Origin: DASRDE01 sp035938175
Lineage (GTDB): Bacteria; Vulcanimicrobiota; Vulcanimicrobiia; Vulcanimicrobiales; Vulcanimicrobiaceae
Assembly: GCA_035938175.1 (NCBI GenBank)
Contig: DASZHD010000027.1
Location: forward strand, 1 to 64,000
Reading direction: 5' to 3'
Length of the DNA: 64,000 nucleotides
Shown here: piece by piece, positions 16,476-24,067 of the stretch
Numbering within the stretch: the stretch's first letter is position 1
How the letters are laid out: every line of letters starts with the position of its first letter
Translations under genes and position numbers: made by a program
The notes under the pieces: model-generated
Told to the model about the DNA's origin: nothing
Database searches by the model: none
The model's input: only the letters and a program-made list of their open reading frames with translations

Positions 16476-17144
16476 CTACAATTCGCCCGATATCCGGCCT
16501 ACGGTAGCGGCTAGCCCGCGCAGGTCCCGCTGAACCGCCCGGGCTGCGGCGGGATCTTCGCCGGTTCGATCGCGATCGATCCAGACGCTCCGGATGCCGA
16601 GTTCGTGCGCCGGTGCGATGTCGTGGAAGTAACTGCAAGCGACGTGCACCCAGCGGTTTTCCGCGATGCCGCGCTCGCGGAAACGCAAGAAATGTGCGGG
16701 CGCGGGCTTATAGCTGCGCACGTCTTCGGCCGTGATAACCGCGTCGAACGAAAACGGCAGCGTGGCTTTGGTGCGTTCAAACAGATCGTTATCGCAATTC
16801 GTTAAGGCGGCGACCTTCCAGCCCGCCTGCCGGACCTCGCGCAGCGCGGGGCCGACATCTTCCCAAACCGGCTGCCGGTCCCACTCGCGCGAAAGAATGT
16901 CGTAATCGCGTTCCTCCAGCGCAAGATCGATCGATTGCGCGGCCAGCCGAAGGGTAGTACGGAGTATGCCCTTATAGGGACGGTACTCCCCGGCTTCCAC
17001 TTGGTTCTCGTAACGGTGATACGCATCCGCGAGTTCGCGAGCGCGCGGACCAGCGACTTTCTGCAGAATCGACGGAAAGCCGCGCTGCCAGCTCACCAGC
17101 GTGCCGAAACAATCGAACGTCAACCAGCGGTCCGTCTCGTTCAT
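16476..17144 (-). CDS. HAD-IA hydrolase, haloacid dehalogenase type II-like
   Basis: The 222-residue protein is a HAD-like hydrolase with all four motifs: DCFGTLV (nucleophile Asp near residue 9), LTNCDNDLF (motif II Asn/Thr region), KPAPAHF (motif III Lys) and an acidic motif IV in CSYFHDIAPA. The pattern DCFGTL plus TNxD resembles haloacid dehalogenase type II and related phosphatases. The substrate cannot be told. The frame is open with a TTG at 17189, but I prefer the ATG at 17144, where the homologous sequence begins. It is divergent from the racemase gene. Confidence 0.88.
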   Translation of the reverse strand: MNETDRWLTFDCFGTLVSWQRGFPSILQKVAGPRARELADAYHRYENQVEAGEYRPYKGILRTTLRLAAQSIDLALEERDYDILSREWDRQPVWEDVGPALREVRQAGWKVAALTNCDNDLFERTKATLPFSFDAVITAEDVRSYKPAPAHFLRFRERGIAENRWVHVACSYFHDIAPAHELGIRSVWIDRDRTGEDPAAARAVQRDLRGLAATVGRISGEL

Positions 17145-17193
17145 AGCGCGGCGCTTCGGCGCGAAGCCGGAAATGCCGCTTGTCCGCAAAACT

Positions 17194-17895
17194 ATGATGA
17201 CGATGGCTGCTCATATTGGAATCGTTGCATGTTCTGCGGAGGGCGCGTCGTTGTGCTACCGCACCATTTGTGAAGAAGGTTCGGCGTTAATGGGACCGCA
17301 CGCGCATCCTGAAGTGTCGATGCACACGCCGTCGTTCGCCGACTACATTGCGCCGAGCGATCGCGGCGATTGGCAGGCCGTGGGCGAATTGATGCTACAG
17401 TCGGCGGTCAAACTTAGTAATATCGGCGCCGACTTTCTGATTTGTCCGGATAACACGATTCACCAAGCCCTGCCCTTCGTGTTGCCGCGCTCCCCGCGGC
17501 CGTGGCTGCACATCGCCGAAGTCGTTGCCGATGAAGCCGTGCGTCGGGGATTCCGGCGTATCGGAATTCTTGGAACCCGTTGGCTTGTACAAAGCGACGT
17601 GTATCCGCAGAGCTTGAACGAACGCGGTATTGAATTCGCTCGGCCGTGTAGCGATGACCGCGAAGAGATACATCGTATTATCATGGACGAGCTGGTGTAC
17701 GGCGTTTTCAAGCCGGAGGCGGCGGCGTACATCGCCGGTGCGATCCAACGCTTAGCGCAGGAGGGCTGCGACGCCGCCGTTCTTGGCTGCACCGAGCTAC
17801 CGCTCATCATGAACGATGCAAACTCGCCGCTGCCGACGCTCGATTCCACGCGGCTTCTTGCGCGCGCTGCTTTGCGGCACGCGTTGTCATGCTGA
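17194..17895 (+). CDS. Asp/Glu racemase family protein
   Basis: The 233-residue protein belongs to the amino-acid racemase (Asp/Glu/hydantoin) superfamily: HIGIVACSAEGASLCYRTIC at the start, HPEVSMHTPSFADY, a first active-site Cys in LICPDNTIHQ (near residue 89), GILGT, and the second Cys in LGCTELPL. Most aspartate racemases read C-x-N-T; here the Cys is followed by P-D-N-T, one residue longer. It would interconvert an L and D amino acid, but the substrate is unknown. The last codons and the stop (TTG TCA TGC TGA) come from a REP-like repeat. Three ATGs lie at 17194, 17197 and 17203. Confidence 0.9.
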   Translation: MMTMAAHIGIVACSAEGASLCYRTICEEGSALMGPHAHPEVSMHTPSFADYIAPSDRGDWQAVGELMLQSAVKLSNIGADFLICPDNTIHQALPFVLPRSPRPWLHIAEVVADEAVRRGFRRIGILGTRWLVQSDVYPQSLNERGIEFARPCSDDREEIHRIIMDELVYGVFKPEAAAYIAGAIQRLAQEGCDAAVLGCTELPLIMNDANSPLPTLDSTRLLARAALRHALSC

Positions 17896-18026
17896 GGTAT
17901 CGCGCGTTGTCATGCTGAGGTATCGAAGCACCCTGAGGCATCGAAGGGTCGAAGGACCCTGAAGTATCGAAGGGTCGGCGATATGGCCCTTCGATTCCTC
18001 AGGGTGCTTCGATACCTCAGCATGAC
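17882..18026. repeat. REP-like repeats forming a long inverted pair
   Basis: A partial unit at 17882-17901 (holding the racemase stop) is followed by a full unit at 17909-17950, reading GTCATGCTGAGGTATCGAAG and onward. A degenerate piece lies at 17951-17976. A full unit in the opposite orientation spans 17986-18026. The two full units are complementary over about 41 bases with one or two mismatches, so the RNA could fold into a long stem with a loop of about 35 bases. It separates the racemase gene from the sensor gene at 18075. Confidence 0.85.
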
Positions 18027-18074
18027 GTGGGCCGGCCGAGGGGCTCCCGCCCGCCGCCATCGAAGGGCCCGTGC

Positions 18075-19838
18075 ATGTCTACAAACGCGTGTCGCGCGTG
18101 GCTGCTGGTTGCCGCGATTGCCGGCGCTTTGTTGACGATTGCGAGTTTTCTTGAGTACGGCGGTACGCCTCGCATCCTAGGAGTGTGGGGATGCACGTTC
18201 GCAGCGGGCGATGGGCCCTTCCAAGTGCGCGTTGCCTCAGTCGACTCCCGCGGCCCGGCTAAAAAAGCCGGCCTGGAGCCGGGCGATACGATCGATCTTC
18301 GCCGCTATGGCTTCATGGAACGGATTGGCATTCTGCAGCAGCCCGTAGCCGGCGTTCCGCTCCAATTATATTTGCAGCGTAACGGCAAGACCGTGCAGAC
18401 GACCGTCGTTCCAGTTACCTCGCGCGAACGGAAATCGCACGCGGCGCGCGTCTTCTTCTACTCGACGCGCACGTACGACATCGGCCTGTTCCTGATGTGC
18501 ATCTACGCCGCGCTGATTGCGTGGCGCCGGTGCGATCGCCGGCATGCGCGCGTTCTGTCATTGATGCTTTCGATGTTCGTCATCGGCGAAAATTCATCGC
18601 CGCAGAACATTCTGCTGCCCTGGCCCGGCGCGATGGCGGTGCTGGAGCTCGTCTCGCAGGTCGCCTACGTGCTGCCCATTCCGCTGTTTGCCCTGTTCGC
18701 GTGCAGCATCGCGCAACCACTCTCGCGAGCGCGTGCCGTCGCAGAAGTAACGACGTACGTCTTCGCCGGGGCGGCGCTGGTAATCGGTATCGGCATTGCC
18801 GTCGGTATCACGTTCCTCTGGATCGATCCCGTCGGCCTGTTTTACAAGCCGGTCTGGACGATGCCGCAAAACGCAGCCTATGTGGCGGCACTCGTTTGTG
18901 GGTTCATGGCGATCGCGGCAGCGCAGGGAGCGGAGCGTCAACTCGTTGCGTGGGCAACATGGTCGGTTACAATCCTTTTCGTGTGTCAAATCGTGGCGAC
19001 CGTCGGCGAGGAAATCGCTCCGACGTACAACGCGTACGTCGCATACGTCGTAATCGGCAACACCGGCGTCTTCTTGGCGCCGATCGGACTGAGCTACGCA
19101 TTGCTAAACCGCAGGCTCTTGGACATCGGATTTGCCCTTAACCGCGCAGCGGTGTTTACGGCGCTTTCGGTGATCATCGTCGGGACGTTCTTCGTCGTGG
19201 AGTGGGCGCTAAGCGAGTGGATCCGCGACGTCAGCCACCTCACCGGCGTCGTAGTCAACGTTACGTTGGCGCTAGTGCTGGGATTTTCAATTCGCGCGAT
19301 TCATTCGCGAGTCGATCACCTCGTCGATCAGGTCTTCTTCCGCAAACGCTATGAAGACGAACAGGCGCTGCGCGATTTCGCTCAGGAAGCTGCTTTCATT
19401 TCCAATCCGGTCGTGCTGGTGCAACGCGCCATCGCCGAAGTTGAAGATCACGCCGGCGCGACGGGCGTCGATATCGTCCTTGCAGACGATCCGCGTCTTG
19501 ACCGCGACGATGAAGCACTCGTCGCACTGCGCACTTTCCACCGGCCTGTTGAGCTTCGAAAATATCAGACCGCACTCAAAGGCGAGTATGGTTTTCCCAT
19601 GAGTTCCCGGGGCGATTTGATCGGCGTTCTGGTCTGCGGATTAAAGCGTGGCGGCGAGGCGTACGCCCCCGACGAGTTCGACGCGATCGCTCAATTGGCG
19701 CGATCCGTCGGCGCGGCGCTCGACGTTTTGCACGCGAAGCAGGACGGGACGCTCTCCGCGTTGCTGGCGATGCAGCGTGAAGTTCTCGAAACGCTCAACG
19801 GCATTCGCGCGGCGTTGATGCCGCGGGAGGTTTTGTAG
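18075..19838 (+). CDS. PDZ-7TM-GAF-like membrane sensor without kinase
   Basis: The 587-residue protein runs: a first transmembrane segment (residues 8-28), a periplasmic PDZ-like domain (about 45-125; GPAKKAGLEPGDTIDL is the carboxylate-loop side), roughly seven more membrane segments (135-400), and a cytoplasmic GAF-like C-terminal domain (about 425-560). The layout resembles the sensor half of membrane histidine kinases, but the H-box and ATPase domain are missing; the protein ends in a short helix (ALLAMQREVLETLNGI). It may hand its signal to a partner coded elsewhere. I chose ATG 18075 because the upstream frame runs into repeats. Confidence 0.75.
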   Translation: MSTNACRAWLLVAAIAGALLTIASFLEYGGTPRILGVWGCTFAAGDGPFQVRVASVDSRGPAKKAGLEPGDTIDLRRYGFMERIGILQQPVAGVPLQLYLQRNGKTVQTTVVPVTSRERKSHAARVFFYSTRTYDIGLFLMCIYAALIAWRRCDRRHARVLSLMLSMFVIGENSSPQNILLPWPGAMAVLELVSQVAYVLPIPLFALFACSIAQPLSRARAVAEVTTYVFAGAALVIGIGIAVGITFLWIDPVGLFYKPVWTMPQNAAYVAALVCGFMAIAAAQGAERQLVAWATWSVTILFVCQIVATVGEEIAPTYNAYVAYVVIGNTGVFLAPIGLSYALLNRRLLDIGFALNRAAVFTALSVIIVGTFFVVEWALSEWIRDVSHLTGVVVNVTLALVLGFSIRAIHSRVDHLVDQVFFRKRYEDEQALRDFAQEAAFISNPVVLVQRAIAEVEDHAGATGVDIVLADDPRLDRDDEALVALRTFHRPVELRKYQTALKGEYGFPMSSRGDLIGVLVCGLKRGGEAYAPDEFDAIAQLARSVGAALDVLHAKQDGTLSALLAMQREVLETLNGIRAALMPREVL

Positions 19839-19867
19839 GAACCGGCGGTTACTTTTAGCGCGAGTAA

Positions 19868-20734
19868 TTACGGTGAATACGGAGTCGGCGTTTCATCAGC
19901 GAGAGATGGCCTAACCGGTTGCTGCTGCTTGCATCGATTCACTCCAGGGACTCGGACCTGCTTTTGGTTCACGGAGTCCAGGCGATAAGCGTCGAGATCG
20001 TGTCCGTTCGCGTCGGCCTTCAGCGTAATCAATCCGCCATCATGAAGGCCCTCGATAAGCGCATCGGCCGTCGCACAATACACGGCTCCCTGCAACGCTG
20101 CTTGTTCGTGTTTGAACGAATCAAGCACGGTCGCCGGAATAGTGAGCCAAAGCCGGTATTTGTTCACCCACGGCGACGTCAATAAAGCAGCGATTGCGGC
20201 AATTCCAGCAATTGGATTATACAAGTAGACGTCGGAGTAGGTACCCCTCGTAGTAGGCCCCCAGTAGTTCGACACAGCCCCACTGGGGACAGTGGAACGC
20301 TCGGAGCTGCCCGCCGGCACGGGACATATCACGCGCGTGAAACTTAGTCCGACTTGTTCCGAATCGGCACCCGTATATTTGTTACTTGCTTGATCCGCGC
20401 GTGCCACCGAGAAAACAAGGAGCATGTCCTGCGACCGCACGACCGATTTCGTATTCGGGTCCGAGCAGAGTTTTTCTGGTGCAGTTGGATCAAAGGCGGA
20501 TGTAAGCTTTATGGCGCTTATTTTGTACGAATTTGCGACTTCCGCAGCGCTCGTATACACATAGTCGACTATCGTGCTTTGGCTGTTAGTGGCAGCCGAT
20601 GTGTCCGCGCTGACCAAATAAAGAACCGGAGGCGGCTGTACGGCCGGCGGCGCCGGCGATGCGGCGTTACACGGATACGCCCATGGGTAAACCAAGGCCG
20701 CCGCTAGGCAAAATACGTAATGAGCCCTACGCAT
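19868..20734 (-). CDS. Secreted hypothetical protein
   Basis: The 288-residue protein has a signal peptide (VFCLAAALVYPWAYPCNA, with a possible lipobox-like Cys at about 22) and a Pro-rich linker. The mature part has four or more Cys, a central membrane-like or buried segment (IAGIAAIAALLTSPW), and a Pro/Gln-rich tail. No family is recognised. It may be a lipoprotein or exported enzyme inhibitor-like protein, but that is guesswork. It converges on the sensor gene; its upstream region holds degenerate repeat copies. Codon use looks a little less GC-biased than neighbours. Confidence 0.65.
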   Translation of the reverse strand: MRRAHYVFCLAAALVYPWAYPCNAASPAPPAVQPPPVLYLVSADTSAATNSQSTIVDYVYTSAAEVANSYKISAIKLTSAFDPTAPEKLCSDPNTKSVVRSQDMLLVFSVARADQASNKYTGADSEQVGLSFTRVICPVPAGSSERSTVPSGAVSNYWGPTTRGTYSDVYLYNPIAGIAAIAALLTSPWVNKYRLWLTIPATVLDSFKHEQAALQGAVYCATADALIEGLHDGGLITLKADANGHDLDAYRLDSVNQKQVRVPGVNRCKQQQPVRPSLADETPTPYSP

Positions 20735-20908
20735 TCTGACACCCTTTCTGAACGCTGGGTTGTACGGATTAGCCCATTCTAGATTTGCGTTCCGAATGAG
20801 TCAAGTATCGAAAGGTAGCCGACGTAAGGCCGAGGCTCGAAGCGCGACGCGCCGCGAAGAAGCCGTATTTTTGACGGGACCTTTGGCTCATGGGCGCGGC
20901 GTTCAGCA

Positions 20909-20983
20909 TTACCCTTCGATTCCTCAGGGTGGTTCGATTCCTCACCATGACAAGAAGTGCGCTGTGCGATTCCTCATGACAAT
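20909..20983. repeat. Degenerate REP-like repeat copies
   Basis: One full but degenerate unit (20911-20951, CCCTTCGATTCCTCAGGGTG then GTTCGATTCCTCACCATGAC) and one half unit (20965-20980, GCGATTCCTCATGAC) precede the stop of the minus-strand gene at 20986 by a few bases. Relative to that gene the units read TTGTCATG first, the same orientation as at the racemase and at 230-793. Confidence 0.8.
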
Positions 20984-20985
20984 GG

Positions 20986-21417
20986 CTACCCCACCATCGC
21001 CAATCGCCCCATATCGAAAAGTATCCGCGAAATATCGGCCGGCTCGAGCGTAATCAAGAACTCGAGCCGCACGTGCGATGCGTCGATCGTCTTCAAAAGC
21101 ACTGCGCAAAGCACCGGTCCGCGACGCGACGGCGCAAAACTCAGCGTCAATAGCCCGCCCGCCAAAGCGAAGCTCTCCGAAGGCCCGTTGCCGGTCGAAA
21201 TCTTCTGCAAATACTCGCGAACTTCGAGCAGTTCCCAAACGCCGATCGAAATTTCGAACGTCGCTTCCACGGGCTGCGCGTGCGCCGTTACGCGGCACTG
21301 CATCAAGTCGAGGTTCGCAGGCTCCGCGCGTTCCGGATGTGCGTAGTCCAAAACCTCAACGTGCAGCCGAGGCTCTTTGCCGATCGCGCCGATCTCGATC
21401 TTCAGCGGACTAAACAT
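20986..21417 (-). CDS. Hypothetical protein at end of pdxK operon
   Basis: The 143-residue protein is a soluble, beta-rich protein with no signal peptide (FSPLKIEIGAIGKEPRLHVEVLDYAHPE, VEATFEISIGVWELLEVREYLQKI, LAGGLLTLSFAP). The pattern resembles WapI-like or other DUF immunity-type sheets but I do not recognise it. It starts 15 bases after the pyridoxal kinase gene, so it is likely the last gene of the long operon starting near cmk or plsC. Repeat copies follow directly after its stop. Confidence 0.7.
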   Translation of the reverse strand: MFSPLKIEIGAIGKEPRLHVEVLDYAHPERAEPANLDLMQCRVTAHAQPVEATFEISIGVWELLEVREYLQKISTGNGPSESFALAGGLLTLSFAPSRRGPVLCAVLLKTIDASHVRLEFLITLEPADISRILFDMGRLAMVG

Positions 21418-21432
21418 CGCTCACGCACGCCT

Positions 21433-22386
21433 CTATCCGTACGTAATCCGGTTCTTGGGCGGAGCGAATTTCAACCGGGCGTTGTCCTCTGCACCCGGCT
21501 TCACGATTTCAATGTCCACGTTCGATCGCGCCGCGAATTGTATCGCACGATCGTCGTCCATCTGGTAGCCCTGCGGTTTCCATTTTTCCAATGCGGACAC
21601 GGGATCGACCGTCCCGCCGCCATACGCCGTACTATTCGCAACCGCACGCGCACAAAGTACCGTCGCCAGTAGCGCGCCTGCCAGCGGCGAGCCGCCCAGT
21701 GCGACCAGCACGCCGAGCGCGCCCGCGAACGTATCTCCCGATCCATGCGCGGGGAACGTCGCATAATACGGGGCGTTGATCCGGTAGTACGCGTAGCCGT
21801 TCGTAAACAACAGCGACAGGCGCCGCTTCTCCAGATCTTTTGCAAACGACGTAATCGCCACGGCCTTCGGACCCAAGTCGTAAAGCCCGTTCAAAAAGGC
21901 GTATTCGGTCGTCTCTTCACCGCCGCCAAGCCCGAGCAGCACTTCCGCTTCGAACCGGTTGGGCGTGATGATTTGCGCTACGGGAACGAGATAATCCCGA
22001 ATCGCGCGCGCCGTTTCAGACGTTACGTACAAGCCTTTTTGGTAATCACCGATCACGGGATCCAGCAGAACGACGCCTTTGTATTCCTGCAGCTGATTTG
22101 CGATGACATCCGCAAAATTGGGTCCGGGGACGTAACCGACGATCAATACGGCGGGACGGCGGCTTACCAAGAACGCGACGTCTTTGCGGAATAGCGCAGG
22201 ATCCGGCGTGTAGCGCGCACGCCCCTCGAGCCCGGTATGCGCGCTAGCATGACTCGTGGGCGCGTGAATGACGCGCGCTCCCAGCGAGTTTGCAATCGCA
22301 TACACGGCCTGATTGCCGATGAATCCCATTCCCACGCTATTCTGAATGGATCCCACCAGCGGATAGTTTTGTACGTCGCTATTCAT
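21433..22386 (-). CDS. Pyridoxal kinase-like sugar/vitamin kinase
   Basis: The 317-residue protein is a ribokinase-fold kinase of the PdxK/PdxY type: SIQNSVGMGFIGNQAV near residue 13 is the family's opening (S-x-Q-S-x-V-x-x-G-x-x-G-N), ITPNRFEAEVLLG matches the TPN-E motif, and FPAHGSGDTFAGAL carries the anion hole and catalytic Asp. It should phosphorylate pyridoxal or a close B6/HMP-type vitamer with ATP. An insertion-like tail of about 35 residues follows the core. The ATG overlaps the thiL stop (ATGA), so vitamin-cofactor kinases for B1 and B6 are translated in tandem. Confidence 0.9.
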   Translation of the reverse strand: MNSDVQNYPLVGSIQNSVGMGFIGNQAVYAIANSLGARVIHAPTSHASAHTGLEGRARYTPDPALFRKDVAFLVSRRPAVLIVGYVPGPNFADVIANQLQEYKGVVLLDPVIGDYQKGLYVTSETARAIRDYLVPVAQIITPNRFEAEVLLGLGGGEETTEYAFLNGLYDLGPKAVAITSFAKDLEKRRLSLLFTNGYAYYRINAPYYATFPAHGSGDTFAGALGVLVALGGSPLAGALLATVLCARAVANSTAYGGGTVDPVSALEKWKPQGYQMDDDRAIQFAARSNVDIEIVKPGAEDNARLKFAPPKNRITYG

Positions 22387-23390
22387 GCCGTGAAGTGATC
22401 GTATCCCAGCGGTTCGAGCGGTTTTTCGAACTCGCCATTACGCAAGCGCAGACCGCTTCCCTCGGTAAAGCGCCCCACGGCAAACAACGGGCGGCCAAAT
22501 CGCTTCTGAAAGCGGTTGGACAGATGGTTGAACGCTCGCGCGTCGATTGCCGCCAGCAATTCGAAATCTTCACCGCCCGCCAGTGCAAAGTCGACGGCAG
22601 CCTCGCCGCGCAAGCCGGCCAGCGCCGATGCGCTGCTCGCGACCGGAACGTTCGCCGCGGATACGGTCGCGCCGCAGCACGATGCTGCGCACATCCGCGT
22701 CAGATCCGTCGACAGCCCGTCCGAAACGTCCATCATCGCGCGCACGTAGTTGCTCGCGCCAAGCCAGCGCCCTTCTTCTATGCGCGGCTGCGGCGTGCGG
22801 TGCGCGGCGAGTGCCTCGTCGCGAAGATCGCCGGAAACCAAACCTGGGTCACCGGAGATCAACAGCCCTGCACGGCTCGCGCCCAGCCGCCCGGTGACCG
22901 CCGCGACGTCGCCCGGACGCGCTCCGCCGCGACCTTTTACGTGAGCGGGCCGTGCCTCGCCGATTGCGGTGATCGCCAACGACAGCGTCTCTCCGAGCGA
23001 CGTATCACCGCCGGCAATCACACACCGGTGCCGCCCTGCAAGCGCCAGCATTCCTTCGTACAACTCTAAAATCTCTTCAAGCCCCAGCGTTTCGGGCACC
23101 GTTAGAGCGACGGTTGCAAGCACGGGCCGCGCCGACATTGCCGCGAGATCGCTCAAATTGCTGGCCATCGCGCGCCAGCCGATGTCGCGCAACGTCATGG
23201 TATCGCGACGAAAATGCCGGCCTTCGATCAGAACATCCGTCGTTATCACGCTGCGGTGCGAGCGGGACGGTTGCCATACGGCCGCGTCGTCACCGATGCG
23301 GTTGCGCAGGCGAGCGTTTCCCGGATGCGATTGGATCAAGTCCCGCAGGCGCGCAACGAGCTCGTCTTCCGAACGGGGGACGCTTTTCAG
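22383..23390 (-). CDS. thiL: Thiamine-monophosphate kinase, probable CTG start
   Basis: ThiL phosphorylates thiamine phosphate to the active cofactor. The sequence has RIGDDAAV, TTDVLIEGRHF, GGDTSLGETLSL, MDVSDGLSTDL and LAGGEDFELL in order, all typical. The first standard start is a TTG at 23339, but homologous-looking sequence continues upstream: SEDELVARLRD, the usual ThiL N-terminus. In that stretch there is no ATG, GTG or TTG. A CTG at 23390 overlaps the rpe stop (CTGA) and has GGAG ten bases upstream, so I place the start there, giving 335 residues. This start is inference; the gene itself is certain. Confidence 0.92.
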   Translation of the reverse strand: MKSVPRSEDELVARLRDLIQSHPGNARLRNRIGDDAAVWQPSRSHRSVITTDVLIEGRHFRRDTMTLRDIGWRAMASNLSDLAAMSARPVLATVALTVPETLGLEEILELYEGMLALAGRHRCVIAGGDTSLGETLSLAITAIGEARPAHVKGRGGARPGDVAAVTGRLGASRAGLLISGDPGLVSGDLRDEALAAHRTPQPRIEEGRWLGASNYVRAMMDVSDGLSTDLTRMCAASCCGATVSAANVPVASSASALAGLRGEAAVDFALAGGEDFELLAAIDARAFNHLSNRFQKRFGRPLFAVGRFTEGSGLRLRNGEFEKPLEPLGYDHFTA

Positions 23391-24067
23391 CGAGCCGGCA
23401 CTCCGTCTACGGCCTCGCGCATTGCTTTCACTGCCGCAGTACTATCGCCCGAATCAAAGATTGCCGATCCCGCAACCAAAACCGACGCGCCCGCTTCCAC
23501 GACGTCGCGCGCGTTCTGTAGCGTGATGCCGCCGTCGACCTCGAGCTCCGCGGAGGAGCCCGCGCTATCCAGCAGCGCGCGCATCCGCCGGATCTTTTCG
23601 ATGCTGCGCGGGATGAATTTCTGGCCGCCGAATCCGGGATTCACGCTCATCACGAGCACCAGGTCGATATCGTCGATCAAATCTTCGAGCATCGCTACCG
23701 GGGTTTGCGGACAGATCGAGATACCGGCTTTCGCACCGATCGATCGGATGTGCGTCAGCAGGCGCTGCGCATGGCAGGTCGCTTCTAAATGAAACGTAAT
23801 GACGTCGGCGCCGGCTTTTCGAAACGCATCAACGTAGTTCTCCGGCTCTACGATCATCAGATGGCAATCGAACGTCAACTGTGAATGTTTGCGCAAATCG
23901 GCGACGACCTTCGGTCCCCACGTCAGGTTCGGTACGAAGCGTCCGTCCATCACGTCCACATGCAGATACGACGCGCCGCCGCGTTCGACGGCCGCGATCT
24001 CGTCGACTAGACACGAAAAGTCCGCCGAAAGAATCGACGGGGCAATCTTCGTGACCGCTCGGCTCAC
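23387..24067 (-). CDS. rpe: Ribulose-phosphate 3-epimerase
   Basis: Rpe interconverts ribulose-5-phosphate and xylulose-5-phosphate in the pentose phosphate pathway or Calvin cycle. The 226 residues have SILSADFSCL, HVDVMDGRFVPNLTWGP with the catalytic Asp, DCHLMI, VMSVNPGFGGQKFI and EVDGGI, a complete TIM barrel. Start GTG 24067 overlaps the PASTA gene's stop (GTGA). It supplies the one step missing from the tkt-pgl operon at 50-59 kb. The position between a PASTA protein and thiL follows a common bacterial order (PASTA kinase, rpe, thiamine genes). Confidence 0.97.
   Translation of the reverse strand: MSRAVTKIAPSILSADFSCLVDEIAAVERGGASYLHVDVMDGRFVPNLTWGPKVVADLRKHSQLTFDCHLMIVEPENYVDAFRKAGADVITFHLEATCHAQRLLTHIRSIGAKAGISICPQTPVAMLEDLIDDIDLVLVMSVNPGFGGQKFIPRSIEKIRRMRALLDSAGSSAELEVDGGITLQNARDVVEAGASVLVAGSAIFDSGDSTAAVKAMREAVDGVPAR

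Noticed and set aside
20760..21053. 97-residue plus-strand ORF
   Set aside because: It spans degenerate repeats and the antisense of the gene at 20986; no coding features.
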